Positions 38,611 to 47,199 of a stretch of DNA of 64,000 nt are shown here, one piece after another. Origin of the DNA: DASSUW01 sp963789005. GTDB taxonomy: Bacteria; Actinomycetota; Thermoleophilia; Solirubrobacterales; Solirubrobacteraceae. Position 1 is the first letter of the stretch, and every line of letters begins with the position of its first letter. The translations under genes were made by a program, and so were the position numbers. The DNA is taken from the NCBI GenBank assembly GCA_963789005.1, contig CAWBIZ010000015.1, positions 62,001 through 126,000 of the forward strand. The letters run 5' to 3'. Under the pieces are notes generated by a model. The model searched no databases, had not been told where the DNA came from, and worked only from the letters and a program-made list of their open reading frames with translations.

Positions 38611-39753
38611 TCAGCCGAGGTCGGCGACGGCGGCGAGCAGCCGCTCGGCGTCGGCCTCGTCGTTGTAGTGGACGAAGCCGGCGCGGATCGCGCCGTGCGG
38701 CTCGAGGCCGAGGTGGCGCTCGAGCTCCCACGCGTAGTAGTTGCCGTGCCAGACGGCGATCTGCTGGGCGGCGAGCGCGGCGGCGACCTGCTCCGGCGTG
38801 CGGCCGGCGACGGAGAACATCAGCGTGGGCGCGCGGTCGCGGGCGGCGCCGTGGAGCGTGACGTGGGCCATCGCGCCGAGCGCGTCGAGCGTGGTGGCGA
38901 GCAGCGCCTGCTCGTGGCGCTCGACGGCCTCCCAGTCGGCGCTGAGGAGGTAGTCGGCGGCCGCGCGGACGCCGGCCAGCGACTCGAACGGCAGCGTGCC
39001 CAGCTCCCAGCGGTCCGGGACGGTGTTGGCCGACGGGCGGACCTTGTCGGGCTCGAGCTCTGCCAGCAGCTCGGGGCGCCCGCACAGGATCCCGACGTGC
39101 GGGCCGAACCACTTGTAGGCCGAGCACGCGAGCACGTCGGCGTCCAGCTCCTCGACGTCGATCCGGCGGTGCGGCGTCGCGTGCACGGCGTCGACGTACA
39201 CGCGAGCACCGGCGGCGTGGGCGGCGGCGACGATGCCGGGCAGGTCGGGAACGGTGCCGACCGCGTTCGACGCGGCGGTGACGGCGACGTAGCGCGTGCG
39301 GTCCGTGAGCACGGCGTCGACGGCTGCCGCCGGGAGCTCGAGCGTCTCCGGCTCGGGCTCGGCGAAGCGCACGGTGGCGCCGGCGCGGGCGGCGGCGAGC
39401 AGCCACGGCGCGACGTTGGCGTCGTGGTCGAGCCGCGTGCACACGATCTCGTCGCCCGGGCGCAGCGTGCGTCCGGCGGCCGCCGCGAAGCGCATCGTGA
39501 GGTCGGTCATGCTGGGGCCGAAGACCACGCCCTGCGGGTCGGCGCCGAGCAGCGTCGCGACGCTCGTGCGCGTGGCGGCGACGAGCTCGTCGGTGCGCTC
39601 GGCGGCCGCGAACAGGCCGCCGTGGTTGGCGTTGTGGCCGGAGCGCATGAACTCCGCCATCGCCTCGATCGCGCCGTCGACCATCTGCGTGCCGGCCGGC
39701 CCGTCGAGCCGCGCCCAGCCGTCGCGCAGGCCCGGGAACCGCTCGCGGTTCAT
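38611..39753 (-). CDS. Cysteine desulfurase-like class V aminotransferase
   Basis: 380 residues. RLDGPAGTQMVDGAIEAM opens the PLP-fold; HDANVAPWL and DAVHATPHRRIDV provide cofactor contacts, and the Schiff-base Lys is in CSAYKWFGPHVGIL (about residue 213). The pattern matches the cysteine desulfurase-like TIGR01976 group, whose members are separate from IscS/SufS and have no proven substrate. No conserved active-site Cys loop of SufS is evident. Its ATG overlaps the stop of the upstream NUDIX gene (ATGA). Confidence 0.85.
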   Translation of the reverse strand: MNRERFPGLRDGWARLDGPAGTQMVDGAIEAMAEFMRSGHNANHGGLFAAAERTDELVAATRTSVATLLGADPQGVVFGPSMTDLTMRFAAAAGRTLRPGDEIVCTRLDHDANVAPWLLAAARAGATVRFAEPEPETLELPAAAVDAVLTDRTRYVAVTAASNAVGTVPDLPGIVAAAHAAGARVYVDAVHATPHRRIDVEELDADVLACSAYKWFGPHVGILCGRPELLAELEPDKVRPSANTVPDRWELGTLPFESLAGVRAAADYLLSADWEAVERHEQALLATTLDALGAMAHVTLHGAARDRAPTLMFSVAGRTPEQVAAALAAQQIAVWHGNYYAWELERHLGLEPHGAIRAGFVHYNDEADAERLLAAVADLG

Positions 39754-40157
39754 CCGGTCACCTCCCGCAGCAGGTCGCGGTCGTGCTCGTAGCTGAGGAG
39801 GTCGGCGGCCGCGGCGGTGGGCAGCCAGCGGACCTCGTCGACCTCCTGGTTGGGCGAGAACTCGCCGTCGAGCGGCTCCATCATCCAGTAGCGGACGACC
39901 TTCGCCCGGCCCTTGGGGTCGCGGTACGAGGTCGGCGGCAGCTCGTGGCCCAGCCGGCAGCGGACGCCGATCTCCTCCTCGACCTCGCGCAGCGCTGCCG
40001 CCTCCCAGGTCTCGCCCTCGTCGAGCTTGCCCTTGGGGAACGACCAGTCGTCGTACTTCGGCCGGTGCACGAGCGCCACCTCGAGCCCGCGCGCCGCGCG
40101 CCGCCACACGACGCCGCCCGAGGCCTTGACCTCCGCCGCCTCCGGATCGATCTCCAT
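39750..40157 (-). CDS. NUDIX hydrolase
   Basis: About 135 residues from ATG 40157 (ATG 40166 in frame is equally possible). The full NUDIX box GKLDEGETWEAAALREVEEE binds Mg2+ and cleaves X-linked nucleoside diphosphates. Additional features are SGGVVWRRAARG at the start and DEVRWLPTAAAADLL near the end. It resembles the diadenosine polyphosphate or ADP-ribose type NUDIX proteins, but the substrate cannot be set. Upstream and co-translated with the class V aminotransferase. Confidence 0.9.
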   Translation of the reverse strand: MEIDPEAAEVKASGGVVWRRAARGLEVALVHRPKYDDWSFPKGKLDEGETWEAAALREVEEEIGVRCRLGHELPPTSYRDPKGRAKVVRYWMMEPLDGEFSPNQEVDEVRWLPTAAAADLLSYEHDRDLLREVTG

Positions 40158-40209
40158 CGGCGGCATCCTGGCAGCGCTCGAACTTGACGGGTGCGTCATC
40201 TTTAACGCC

Positions 40210-41559
40210 ATGCTGCCGAGGGTGTGCGTGATCGGGGCCGGGTCGTCGGGGATCGCCGCGGTCAAGGCGCTGCACGAGCGTGGGTTCGACTTCGACTGCT
40301 TCGAGAAGTCCGACCGCGTCGGTGGCAACTGGGTCTTCAAGAACCGCAACGGGATGTCGTCGTGTTACCGGTCGCTGCACATCAACACCTCGCGGGCCCG
40401 GATGCAGTTCGCCGACTTCCCGATGCCGGCGACCTATCCCGACTTCCCCCATCACACCCAGATCGCCGCGTACTTCGACGCGTACGTCGACCACTTCGGC
40501 CTGCGCGAGCGGATCACGTTCGAGACCGGCGTCGAGCACGCGGCGCCCGCCGCCGACGGCACCTGGGAGATCACCCTCGACGACGGCGCGACCCATCGCT
40601 ACGACGCGCTGATCGTCGCCAACGGCCACCACTGGGACGCCCGCTGGCCGGAGCCCGCCTTCCCCGGCAGCGAGACGTTCGCAGGGGAGAAGATCCACGC
40701 GCACGACTTCACCGGCGAGGACCCCAACTACTTCCGCGACCGCCGCGTGGTGGTGCTCGGGATGGGCAACTCGGCGATGGACATCGCGGTCGAGTCGAGC
40801 TTCTCGGCCGCCGCCACCTACCTCGCCGCCCGCCGCGGCACGTGGGTCGTCCCCAAGTACGCGTTCGGCCGTCCCATCGACCAGTACGTCACGCGTGCCG
40901 GCGTGCCGTTCAAGGTTCGCCAGGCGTTCGCCCGCGTGATGCTGCGGCTGATCGCCGGCGACCTCGAGCGCTACGGGCTGCCGAAGCCCGACCACGGTCC
41001 GCTCGAGGCCCATCCGACGGTCTCCGACGACGTGCTCTCCCGCCTCGCGCACGGCGAGATCACGCCCAAGCCGAACATCGCCCGGCTGACCGAGCGCACG
41101 GTCGTGTTCGCCGACGGCAGCGAGGTCGAGGCCGACCTGGTCGTGTACTGCACGGGCTACAACGTGCGCTTCCCGTTCTTCGACGAGCGCCTGATCGCGG
41201 CGCCGGACAACGACCTGCCGCTCTTCCGTCGCGTCTTTCATCCGGACCACCCGAACGTGTTCTTCATCGGGCTCCTCCAGCCGCTGGGCGCGATCATGCC
41301 GCTCGCCGCCGCGCAGGGCGAGTGGGTCGGCGACTACCTCGCGGGCCGCTACGCGCTGCCGCCCGCCGCCGAGCTGCGCGCCGACATCGCGCGTGAGCGC
41401 GAGCGCATGTTCAAGCGCTACGTGGCGTCCCGCCGCCACACCATGCAGGTCGACTTCGACGACTACCTGGCCGACCTCGCGAAGGAGCGCCGCCGCGGCG
41501 CCGAGCGCGCGCGCGGGCGCCCGCTGCCGGTGCCTCCGCGGGCTGTGCCTGTGTCATGA
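40210..41559 (+). CDS. Flavin-containing monooxygenase (FMO/BVMO-like)
   Basis: 449 residues from ATG 40210. The FAD site VCVIGAGSSGIAAVKAL is at the N-terminus, the second Rossmann site VVVLGMGNSAMDIA binds NADPH, and the FMO fingerprint FPHHTQIAAYFDAYVDHFGL lies between them. LVVYCTGYNVRFPFF is the C-terminal FAD-binding GxxTG-like segment. It likely oxygenates nitrogen, sulphur or carbonyl compounds. A TetR-family gene follows with ATGA overlap, suggesting it is controlled by that regulator. Confidence 0.9.
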   Translation: MLPRVCVIGAGSSGIAAVKALHERGFDFDCFEKSDRVGGNWVFKNRNGMSSCYRSLHINTSRARMQFADFPMPATYPDFPHHTQIAAYFDAYVDHFGLRERITFETGVEHAAPAADGTWEITLDDGATHRYDALIVANGHHWDARWPEPAFPGSETFAGEKIHAHDFTGEDPNYFRDRRVVVLGMGNSAMDIAVESSFSAAATYLAARRGTWVVPKYAFGRPIDQYVTRAGVPFKVRQAFARVMLRLIAGDLERYGLPKPDHGPLEAHPTVSDDVLSRLAHGEITPKPNIARLTERTVVFADGSEVEADLVVYCTGYNVRFPFFDERLIAAPDNDLPLFRRVFHPDHPNVFFIGLLQPLGAIMPLAAAQGEWVGDYLAGRYALPPAAELRADIARERERMFKRYVASRRHTMQVDFDDYLADLAKERRRGAERARGRPLPVPPRAVPVS

Positions 41560-42155
41560 GCGGGCGGCGCGAGCGCACCAAGGCCGCCAACCGCGCCGCC
41601 ATCCTCGCCGCCGCGCTGCACGTCTTCGCCGAGCTCGGCTACGGCGCCACCAGCGTGCGCGACATCGTCCGCCGCACCGACCTCGCCTCGGGCACGTTCT
41701 ACAACTACTTCCCGGACAAGGACGCCGTCTTCCGCGCGCTCGTGGAGGAGACCGGCGACGAGGCGCGCCGCCGCGTCCGGTCCGCCCGCCGCAGTACGAG
41801 CTCCGCCGAGGGGTTCGTGGAGAGCGGCTACCGCGCGTTCTTCGCGTTCATCGTCGAGGACCCGGCGCGCTTCGCGTTCATGCGCAGCAACCTCGAGACG
41901 ATCCGCGACCGCTTCGGCGACGCCGTGCTGCCCGCGGGCACGGAGGAGCTGGCGGAGGACCTGCGCGCGGCGATCGCCGCCGGCCACCTCGCTCCCGTGG
42001 ACGTCGAGTACTGCGCGCACGCCATGGTCGCCGTCGGCCTCGAGCTGGGAGCGCGCCTGGCCGAGCGCTCGCCGCCCGACGTGGACGGGGCGACGGAGTT
42101 CGCCACGGGGCTCTTCCTCGGCGCGCTCGAGCGCCACGCGCTCGCGGTACGTTGA
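41556..42155 (+). CDS. TetR-family regulator of the monooxygenase gene
   Basis: 199 residues. The N-terminal helix-turn-helix spans about 10-57 (ILAAALHVFAELGYGATSVR, DIVRRTDLASGTFYNYFPDK), followed by a divergent ligand-binding domain. ATG overlaps the monooxygenase stop (ATGA), so both are expressed from one promoter and the regulator probably autoregulates that operon. A 7-bp-arm stem-loop (42200-42219) follows the stop. Confidence 0.9.
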   Translation: MSGRRERTKAANRAAILAAALHVFAELGYGATSVRDIVRRTDLASGTFYNYFPDKDAVFRALVEETGDEARRRVRSARRSTSSAEGFVESGYRAFFAFIVEDPARFAFMRSNLETIRDRFGDAVLPAGTEELAEDLRAAIAAGHLAPVDVEYCAHAMVAVGLELGARLAERSPPDVDGATEFATGLFLGALERHALAVR

Positions 42156-42199
42156 CCGCTTGACCAAGTGGCCCCCGCCACAAGTCGCGCCGCGTTTGG

Positions 42200-42219
42200 A
42201 CGGGCGTCTCGCCGCCCGT
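42200..42219 (+). terminator. Stem-loop downstream of the TetR gene
   Basis: ACGGGCG (42200-42206) and CGCCCGT (42213-42219) with loop TCTCGC. There is no T-run. The 159-bp gap also holds a TTGACC direct repeat just before 42170 and a CGTGCC/GGCACG hairpin (42241-42255). Confidence 0.4.
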
Positions 42220-42314
42220 GTCATCGTCCTCGAACACTCACGTGCCAGAGGCACGCATCATGTTCTGCGTCCTCGCCACGAACGACGATCCGCACGCCAA
42301 ACACGACGCGACTT

Positions 42315-43364
42315 ATGACGGAGACCACTAGGACGCTCGCCGAGGCCCGGCGCCTGTTCTCGCCGGAGACCGTCTATCTCAACACCGCCTCCTACGGGCT
42401 GCCGCCCCGCACCGCCCACGAGGCGTTCCTGAAGGCCGCCGACGAGTGGCGCCACGGCCGCACGGGATTCTGGGGCTGGGACGAGTCCGTGGGCGCGGCG
42501 CGGGCGAGCTTCGCGCGGCTGCTCGGCGTGGCCGCCGACGACGTGGCCGTCGGGTCGCAGTCGTCGGCGTTCGCGGGGCTCGTCGCGCTGTCGCTCGAGC
42601 GCGGCGCGCGCGTGGTGAGCGCGCAGGAGGACTTCACCTCGGTGCTGTGGCCGTTCCTCGCGCGCCCCGACCTGGAGGTCGAGCTCGTGCCGCTCGACGA
42701 CGTCGCCGAGGCGATCGACTCGCGCACGGCGCTGGTCGCGGTGAGCGCCGTGCAGTCGGTCGACGGGCGGGTCGCCGACCTCGACGCGATCGCCGTGGCG
42801 GCCGCGCACCACGGCGCGCTCACGTACCTCGACGCCACGCAGGCGGCCGGCTGGCTGCCGCTCGACGCGGGCCGCTTCGACTATCTGGCCGCGAGCGGCT
42901 ACAAGTGGCTGATGAACCCGCGCGGCACGGCGTTCTTCGCCGTCCGCCCGGAGGCCGCCGAGCGGCTGCAGCCCCACCTCGCGGGCTGGTACGCCGGCGA
43001 CGATCCGGTCGAGACCAACTACGGCGCCCCGCTGCGGCTGGCCGGCGGCGCCCGCCGCTTCGACGTCTCGCCCGCGTGGCTGAGCTGGGTGGGAGCGGCT
43101 CCGGCGCTGGCGCTGCTCGAGGACGCCGGCATCGACGCCGTCCACGACCACGACGTCGGCCTCGCCGACCGCTTCCGCGCCGGCCTCGGGCTGCCGACGG
43201 GCGACTCGGCGATCGTCGCCGCCGAGCTCGACGCCGCCGCCAACGAGCGCTTGCGGGCCGCCGGCGTCATGTTCACCGAGCGCAGCGGGTTGACGCGCTT
43301 CTCGTTCCACCTCAGCACGAGCGAGCACGACGTCGACCGCGCACTCGAGGCGATCGCCGGCTGA
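42315..43364 (+). CDS. Class V PLP-dependent aminotransferase
   Basis: 349 residues from ATG 42315. YLNTASYGLPPRTAHEAF begins the fold, VSAVQSVDGRVADLDAI and TYLDATQAAGWLPLD carry PLP-contacting residues, and SGYKWLMNPRGTAFF contains the Schiff-base lysine (about residue 200). It resembles the kynureninase/isopenicillin-epimerase-like branch of class V enzymes rather than SufS. Substrate unknown. A GC-rich hairpin (43375-43396) follows the stop. Confidence 0.85.
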   Translation: MTETTRTLAEARRLFSPETVYLNTASYGLPPRTAHEAFLKAADEWRHGRTGFWGWDESVGAARASFARLLGVAADDVAVGSQSSAFAGLVALSLERGARVVSAQEDFTSVLWPFLARPDLEVELVPLDDVAEAIDSRTALVAVSAVQSVDGRVADLDAIAVAAAHHGALTYLDATQAAGWLPLDAGRFDYLAASGYKWLMNPRGTAFFAVRPEAAERLQPHLAGWYAGDDPVETNYGAPLRLAGGARRFDVSPAWLSWVGAAPALALLEDAGIDAVHDHDVGLADRFRAGLGLPTGDSAIVAAELDAAANERLRAAGVMFTERSGLTRFSFHLSTSEHDVDRALEAIAG

Positions 43365-43374
43365 GCCCATCCAG

Positions 43375-43396
43375 CCCCGGGACGATCCGTCCGGGG
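43375..43396 (+). terminator. Hairpin after the class V aminotransferase
   Basis: CCCCGGGACG pairs with CGTCCGGGG (one-base bulge, loop ATC). It sits 11 bp after the stop codon. TACCGT follows at 43404 as a candidate -10 for the next gene. Confidence 0.5.
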
Positions 43397-43419
43397 CCCG
43401 GCGTACCGTGCGACGCGTC

Positions 43420-43875
43420 ATGTCACTGTGCTTCATCGAGCCGCGAGACGCCATCCGCGTGATCGCCGAGACCGTGGGCCGTGAGGCGCGCCGCCAGCTG
43501 CTGTGCGAGCTGGTGCGCGCGTGGGTCGACGAGATCCCCGAGGAGGAGCTCGCCTCGCACTACGCGAAGGCGGTCGCCGACCTCGACGATGACGACCTCT
43601 CGATGCTGGCCGCCTGGCACGCGTCGATGGAGGTCGGGACGCCGGTCGCCAACCGGGACTTCCTGGTCGGCGCGTTCAGCTCGCTCGGCGAGAACCGGCG
43701 CGAGGCGCTGAAGATCGCCGCCGGGCTGCGGGGCGAGGACGCGTTCAACGCCGGCTTCGCCGAGGACCAGGCGCTCGACATGGTGCTGCCCTGGCTGTCG
43801 GCCGAGCGCGCCGCCGAGCTGGCGGCCGAGTGCATCGAGCTCTACTGCTGGGACCGTCTCGGGTCCGTGAACTGA
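43420..43875 (+). CDS. Hypothetical helical protein
   Basis: 151 residues from ATG 43420; TACCGT is 10 bp upstream. The sequence is rich in acidic helices (AVADLDDDDLSMLAAWHASM, LGENRREALKIAAGLRG, LSAERAAELAAECIELYCW) with no membrane segments or signal peptide. No family recognised. The 3' end overlaps the convergent fxsA-like gene by 34 bp. Confidence 0.65.
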   Translation: MSLCFIEPRDAIRVIAETVGREARRQLLCELVRAWVDEIPEEELASHYAKAVADLDDDDLSMLAAWHASMEVGTPVANRDFLVGAFSSLGENRREALKIAAGLRGEDAFNAGFAEDQALDMVLPWLSAERAAELAAECIELYCWDRLGSVN

Positions 43876-44309
43876 TCGGCGTCGGCGTCGACGGCCGTGC
43901 CCTCGATGTCGTCGGGCCGCCGGCGGCGCGGGGCCGTCGCCGACACGACCAGGCGGTGGGCGAAGCGCCGCAGGAGCACGGCTCGCACGACCGCCCGCGT
44001 CGGCGGCAGGAGCAGCACCAGGCCGAGGATGTCGGTCAGGAAGCCCGGCGTGAGCAGCAGCGCGCCGCCGAAGATCACGAGCGCGCCGTCGATCACCTCG
44101 CGCGCCGGTACCCGGCCCGCGCGTAGCGCGTCGTTGAACCGCCGCCACGCCGAGCGGCCCTGCGAGCGCATCAGCACCGAGCCGAGGATCGAGTCGGCGA
44201 TCAGGATCCCGATCGTCCACCAGACCCCGATCGCCTGGCCGACCTGGATGATCACGAACAGCTCCGCGAGCGGAACCACGACGAAGAGCAGGACGAGCGG
44301 GAGCAGCAT
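43842..44309 (-). CDS. fxsA: FxsA-family membrane protein
   Basis: 155 residues. The start LLPLVLLFVVVPLAELFVIIQVGQAIGVW, DSILGSVLMRSQGRSAWRRF and GALLLTPGFLTDILGLVLLLP are diagnostic of the FxsA family of cytoplasmic membrane proteins (three or four helices). In E. coli FxsA counteracts exclusion of phage T7 by the F plasmid; the normal role is unknown. The C-terminal tail is Arg/Asp-rich and cytoplasmic. Confidence 0.9.
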   Translation of the reverse strand: MLLPLVLLFVVVPLAELFVIIQVGQAIGVWWTIGILIADSILGSVLMRSQGRSAWRRFNDALRAGRVPAREVIDGALVIFGGALLLTPGFLTDILGLVLLLPPTRAVVRAVLLRRFAHRLVVSATAPRRRRPDDIEGTAVDADADQFTDPRRSQQ

Positions 44310-44330
44310 TCGCCCCCTACACGTTAGGGG

Positions 44331-44612
44331 TCAGCCGTAGGCGGGCTTCACGCCGTCGAGCCGAATCGCGGGCAGGTGATCGAGCCCGACGGCCTCGATC
44401 ATCCGCCGGATGTTCGGCTGGGCGCCGTTCAGCCACAGCGTGCGTCCCTGCGCGCGCAGGCGCTGCGCGAGGCACGCGAGGTCGATCATCAGCGAGAGGT
44501 CGGCGAAGCGCAGCTCGGACAGGTCGACGATGACGTCGCGCGTCGCCCGCAGCGCCGTCGACAGGGGTCGGCGGCGCGAGCCGCTCGTGTTCCGATCCTC
44601 TTCCCCCACCAT
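44331..44612 (-). CDS. STAS-domain protein with non-canonical acceptor site
   Basis: 93 residues from ATG 44612. RDVIVDLSELRFADLSLMIDLACLAQRLRAQGRTLWL matches the STAS beta-3/helix-1 region, but the usual DSSG acceptor reads ADLSLM: one Ser remains and the Gly is gone. The reading frame stays open upstream with a sequence that looks like the missing STAS beta-strands (IVQFDDQLAVLRM), but no ATG/GTG/TTG exists there before a TAG at 44658, so the start may be a rare codon (CTG 44627) or the protein is short. Partner unknown. Confidence 0.7.
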   Translation of the reverse strand: MVGEEDRNTSGSRRRPLSTALRATRDVIVDLSELRFADLSLMIDLACLAQRLRAQGRTLWLNGAQPNIRRMIEAVGLDHLPAIRLDGVKPAYG

Positions 44613-44658
44613 CCGAAGGACCGCCAGCTGGTCGTCGAATTGAACGATCCCGGCAAGC

Positions 44659-44703
44659 TAGTACAAACCGGCGAGTTAGTACAGACCTCGGTCGAATTAC
44701 AAT
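44659..44703 (+). promoter_or_regulatory. SufT-like gene promoter with TAGTACA direct repeats
   Basis: TAGTACAAACC (44659-44669) and TAGTACAGACC (44677-44687) are 18 bp apart and 10 of 11 identical. TACAAT (44698-44703) is a good -10 located exactly 7 bp before the ATG at 44711. The repeats could be -35-region activator or repressor sites. Confidence 0.5.
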
Positions 44704-44710
44704 GGACCAC

Positions 44711-45007
44711 ATGGTCGACGAAGACGACGTCCTCGAGGCGCTCAGCAACGTGATCGATCCCGAGCTTGGGCTCGACTTTGTCGAGCTCGGCCTGGTCTAC
44801 GGGGTCGAGATCGACGGCAGCACGGTCAACGTGACGTTCACGCTCACCACCCCCGCGTGCCCGATCGGCCCGCAGGTCTCCGAGCAGATGGAGGAGTTCG
44901 TGGGCGAGCTCCCCGGCGTCGAGGAGGTCGTCCCGAACATGGTCTTCACGCCTCCGTGGACGCCCGAGAAGATGTCCGAGGACGCGAAGTTCGCTTTGGG
45001 CTACTAG
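44711..45007 (+). CDS. Metal-sulphur cluster assembly protein, SufT/MIP18 (DUF59) family
   Basis: 98 residues from ATG 44711 (101 if ATG 44702 is used). I prefer 44711 because TACAAT is 7 bp upstream, as in other leaderless genes here. EDDVLEALSNVIDPELGLDFVELGLVYG and TLTTPACPIGPQVSEQME are the DUF59/MIP18 signatures; the TPACP Cys is the functional cysteine. These proteins help mature Fe-S clusters or act in PaaD-type systems. It is alone, not in a suf operon. It overlaps the wax-ester synthase gene by 62 bp at the 3' ends. Confidence 0.88.
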   Translation: MVDEDDVLEALSNVIDPELGLDFVELGLVYGVEIDGSTVNVTFTLTTPACPIGPQVSEQMEEFVGELPGVEEVVPNMVFTPPWTPEKMSEDAKFALGY

Positions 45008-46418
45008 CCCCGTTGGTGGGGGCGGCGCGCGCCGCGGCCTCCGCCAGCAGCTCATCCCGCGCGTCCTCGATCATCCCGCCGAGGGCCTCGAGGTCGGGCA
45101 TGGCGTCGTAGTCGCCGAGCAGCCCGAAGTCCATGCCGCCGTTGTAGGACATGATCGCCACCGCGAGCGCATGGTCGCGCGGGAGGAACGCGACGGGGAA
45201 CAGGTCGAGCAGCTCGCGCCCGAGCGCGTAGAGCGGGAACTGCGGCCCGGGCACGTTCGTGACCAGCAGGTTGAAGAGCCTTGTCGAGAAGTTGATCCGC
45301 GACGCCTGGGCGAGCACCGTCGGCGGCGCGAGGTTCTGCACGCCGGTCAGCACCTCGGCGCCGACCGCCTGCTTTGACTCCTTGAGCCCGTCCATCGCCT
45401 GGCGCACGACCTGCAGGCGCGCGACGGGGTCGTCGACGTAGACGGGCAGCGGCCCGCGCATCGCGGCGAGCCGGTTGCCGCCGTGATCCCCGGCCGCGCG
45501 GATCGAGACCGGCACGAGCGCACGCAGCTCCAGCCCCTCGACGCGCGCGCCGCGCGAGATCAGCCAGCGCCGCAGCCCGCCGGCGACCACGGTCAGCACG
45601 ACGTCGTTGACCGTGCCGCCGAACGCGTTCTTGATGCGCTTGAAGTCGGTCAGCTCGCTGCGGATGGTCACGAGCCGGCGGTGCGGCCCGATCGGCACGT
45701 TGAGCGGCGTCGCAGGCGCCGGGTTGAGGCCGGCCCACGCGACCTCGGCGACGCCCTCGACCGCCTCGCGGACCGTGTGCAGCGACGCCGTCGGGCGGGT
45801 GGCGGCGCTGATCGCCCGGCCGGCGGCCTCGAACGGCAGCTGCGCGAGCCCGCGCATCCCGCGGGCGGCGAGCGCGATCGCGCTCGGCTCCGGCTGCGGG
45901 ACCCACGGCTCGCCCTCGAACGGCAGGGCGGGCGGAACGGGCTCGGCGTCGAACAGCACGGTGGCGAGGTCGACCCCGGCGATCCCGTCGACGAGCGCGT
46001 GGTGGGTCTTGGAGAGGAGCGCGAAGCGGTTCTGCTCGAGCCCTTGCACGAGCCAGACCTCCCACAGCGGCTTCGTGCGGTCGAGCTGCTGCGAGTGGAT
46101 CCGCGCGGCCAGCGCGCACAGCTGCTCCTCCGAACCGGGCGCTGGGAGCGCGGTGTGGCGCAGGTGGTACTCGAGGTTGAAGTTCGGGTCGTCGATCCAC
46201 AGCGGGCGGCCGGTCTCCATCGGCGGCACCGCGAGCTTCTGCCGGTAGCGCGGCACGAGGTGCAGGCGGCCGCGCACGTGGTCGGCGAAGTCCTCGAACG
46301 CCGGCGGCGGCCCCTCGAACACCATCACGGCGCCGATGTGCATGTGCGAGATCGGCCCTTCCTGGGCGAGGAACGCTGCGTCCGTCGCCGTGAGCCGATC
46401 GCCGTGCGCCTGCGCCAT
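44946..46418 (-). CDS. Wax ester synthase/diacylglycerol acyltransferase
   Basis: 490 residues. The condensation motif HHALVDG at residues 139-145 (THHALVDGIAGVDLA) is intact. DRLTATDAAFLAQEGPISHMHIG at the start, PLWEVWLVQGLEQNRFALL and NLLVTNVPGPQFPLYALGRE near residue 400 are all typical of actinobacterial WS/DGAT proteins. It esterifies acyl-CoA with fatty alcohols or diacylglycerol to form storage lipid. The Ser/Arg/Thr-rich tail past about residue 460 overlaps the SufT-like gene and is probably disordered. Confidence 0.93.
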   Translation of the reverse strand: MAQAHGDRLTATDAAFLAQEGPISHMHIGAVMVFEGPPPAFEDFADHVRGRLHLVPRYRQKLAVPPMETGRPLWIDDPNFNLEYHLRHTALPAPGSEEQLCALAARIHSQQLDRTKPLWEVWLVQGLEQNRFALLSKTHHALVDGIAGVDLATVLFDAEPVPPALPFEGEPWVPQPEPSAIALAARGMRGLAQLPFEAAGRAISAATRPTASLHTVREAVEGVAEVAWAGLNPAPATPLNVPIGPHRRLVTIRSELTDFKRIKNAFGGTVNDVVLTVVAGGLRRWLISRGARVEGLELRALVPVSIRAAGDHGGNRLAAMRGPLPVYVDDPVARLQVVRQAMDGLKESKQAVGAEVLTGVQNLAPPTVLAQASRINFSTRLFNLLVTNVPGPQFPLYALGRELLDLFPVAFLPRDHALAVAIMSYNGGMDFGLLGDYDAMPDLEALGGMIEDARDELLAEAAARAAPTNGASSPKRTSRPRTSSRASTEA

Positions 46419-46451
46419 GGTCCCTCTCTCTCCGTACCGGTCGCGGCAAGC

Positions 46452-47192
46452 CTACAGCGCGGCGGCGGCCAGCCCGCCGAGCACCGAGGCCAGCAACACG
46501 CCGGTGACAACCGCTTCGAAGCGGCCGCTGCGCGCGAGCCGCGCGAACAGCGGCCGGCCGAGGACGTGACCGGCGGCGGCGACCGGGACGAGCACGGCGA
46601 TCGCCTCGCCGTCGGGCATCGCCGTCGTGGTCCCGGTCGCCACCAAGGCGAGCGCGCCGAGCGCGCTGAGGCCGATGAAGACGACGGGCAGCGTGTCGCG
46701 CATGCGCACGGGCGGGAGCCGGCGGCCGAGAAGGTAGACGAGCAGGGGTGGGCCGGCCGTGGTCGTCGACGTCGTGAGCGCTCCCGCCGCGAACCCGGCC
46801 GGAACGGCCGCCCACCGCGGCAGCCGCTCGGCGGCCAGGTGGCGCGCGGCCAGCGTCGCGAGCACGCCGACGCTGACCGCCACCTGCAGCGCGATGACGT
46901 CGAGCGCCTTCAGCACGGCGACCCCGGCCACCACTCCCGGCGCGGCGGCCGCGAGCAACACGGCGCACTCGCGGAAGACCGGCTGCGGGCGGCGGCGCTC
47001 GGTCGCGAGCGTGAGCAGGTTGACCTCGGCGCCGAGCAGCGTGAGCAGCCAGACGGCCTCCTCGGGCCCGACGGCGGCGAACACGAGCGGCGCAGCCACG
47101 AGCGAGAACCCGAACCCCGCCGCGGACTGGAGCGTCGCCCCGAGCGCGACGGCTGCGGCGGCGACCAGCAACGGCACGACTGCCATCATCAC
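46452..47192 (-). CDS. TSUP (TauE/SafE) family anion exporter
   Basis: 246 residues with seven or eight membrane helices. GATLQSAAGFGFSLVAAPL and the second half FAAGALTTSTTTAGPPLLVYLLG are the duplicated TSUP signature. GTG 47192, ATG 47189 and ATG 47186 are equally possible starts. The family exports sulphite, sulphoacetate or related organic anions. It is divergent from the acyl-CoA dehydrogenase with only 7 bp between starts. Confidence 0.85.
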   Translation of the reverse strand: MMMAVVPLLVAAAAVALGATLQSAAGFGFSLVAAPLVFAAVGPEEAVWLLTLLGAEVNLLTLATERRRPQPVFRECAVLLAAAAPGVVAGVAVLKALDVIALQVAVSVGVLATLAARHLAAERLPRWAAVPAGFAAGALTTSTTTAGPPLLVYLLGRRLPPVRMRDTLPVVFIGLSALGALALVATGTTTAMPDGEAIAVLVPVAAAGHVLGRPLFARLARSGRFEAVVTGVLLASVLGGLAAAAL

Positions 47193-47199
47193 AGAGCCG

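Noticed and set aside
42155..42315. Possible gene in the gap before the class V aminotransferase
   Set aside because: No coding-like frame; only small hairpins and a TTGACC repeat are visible.
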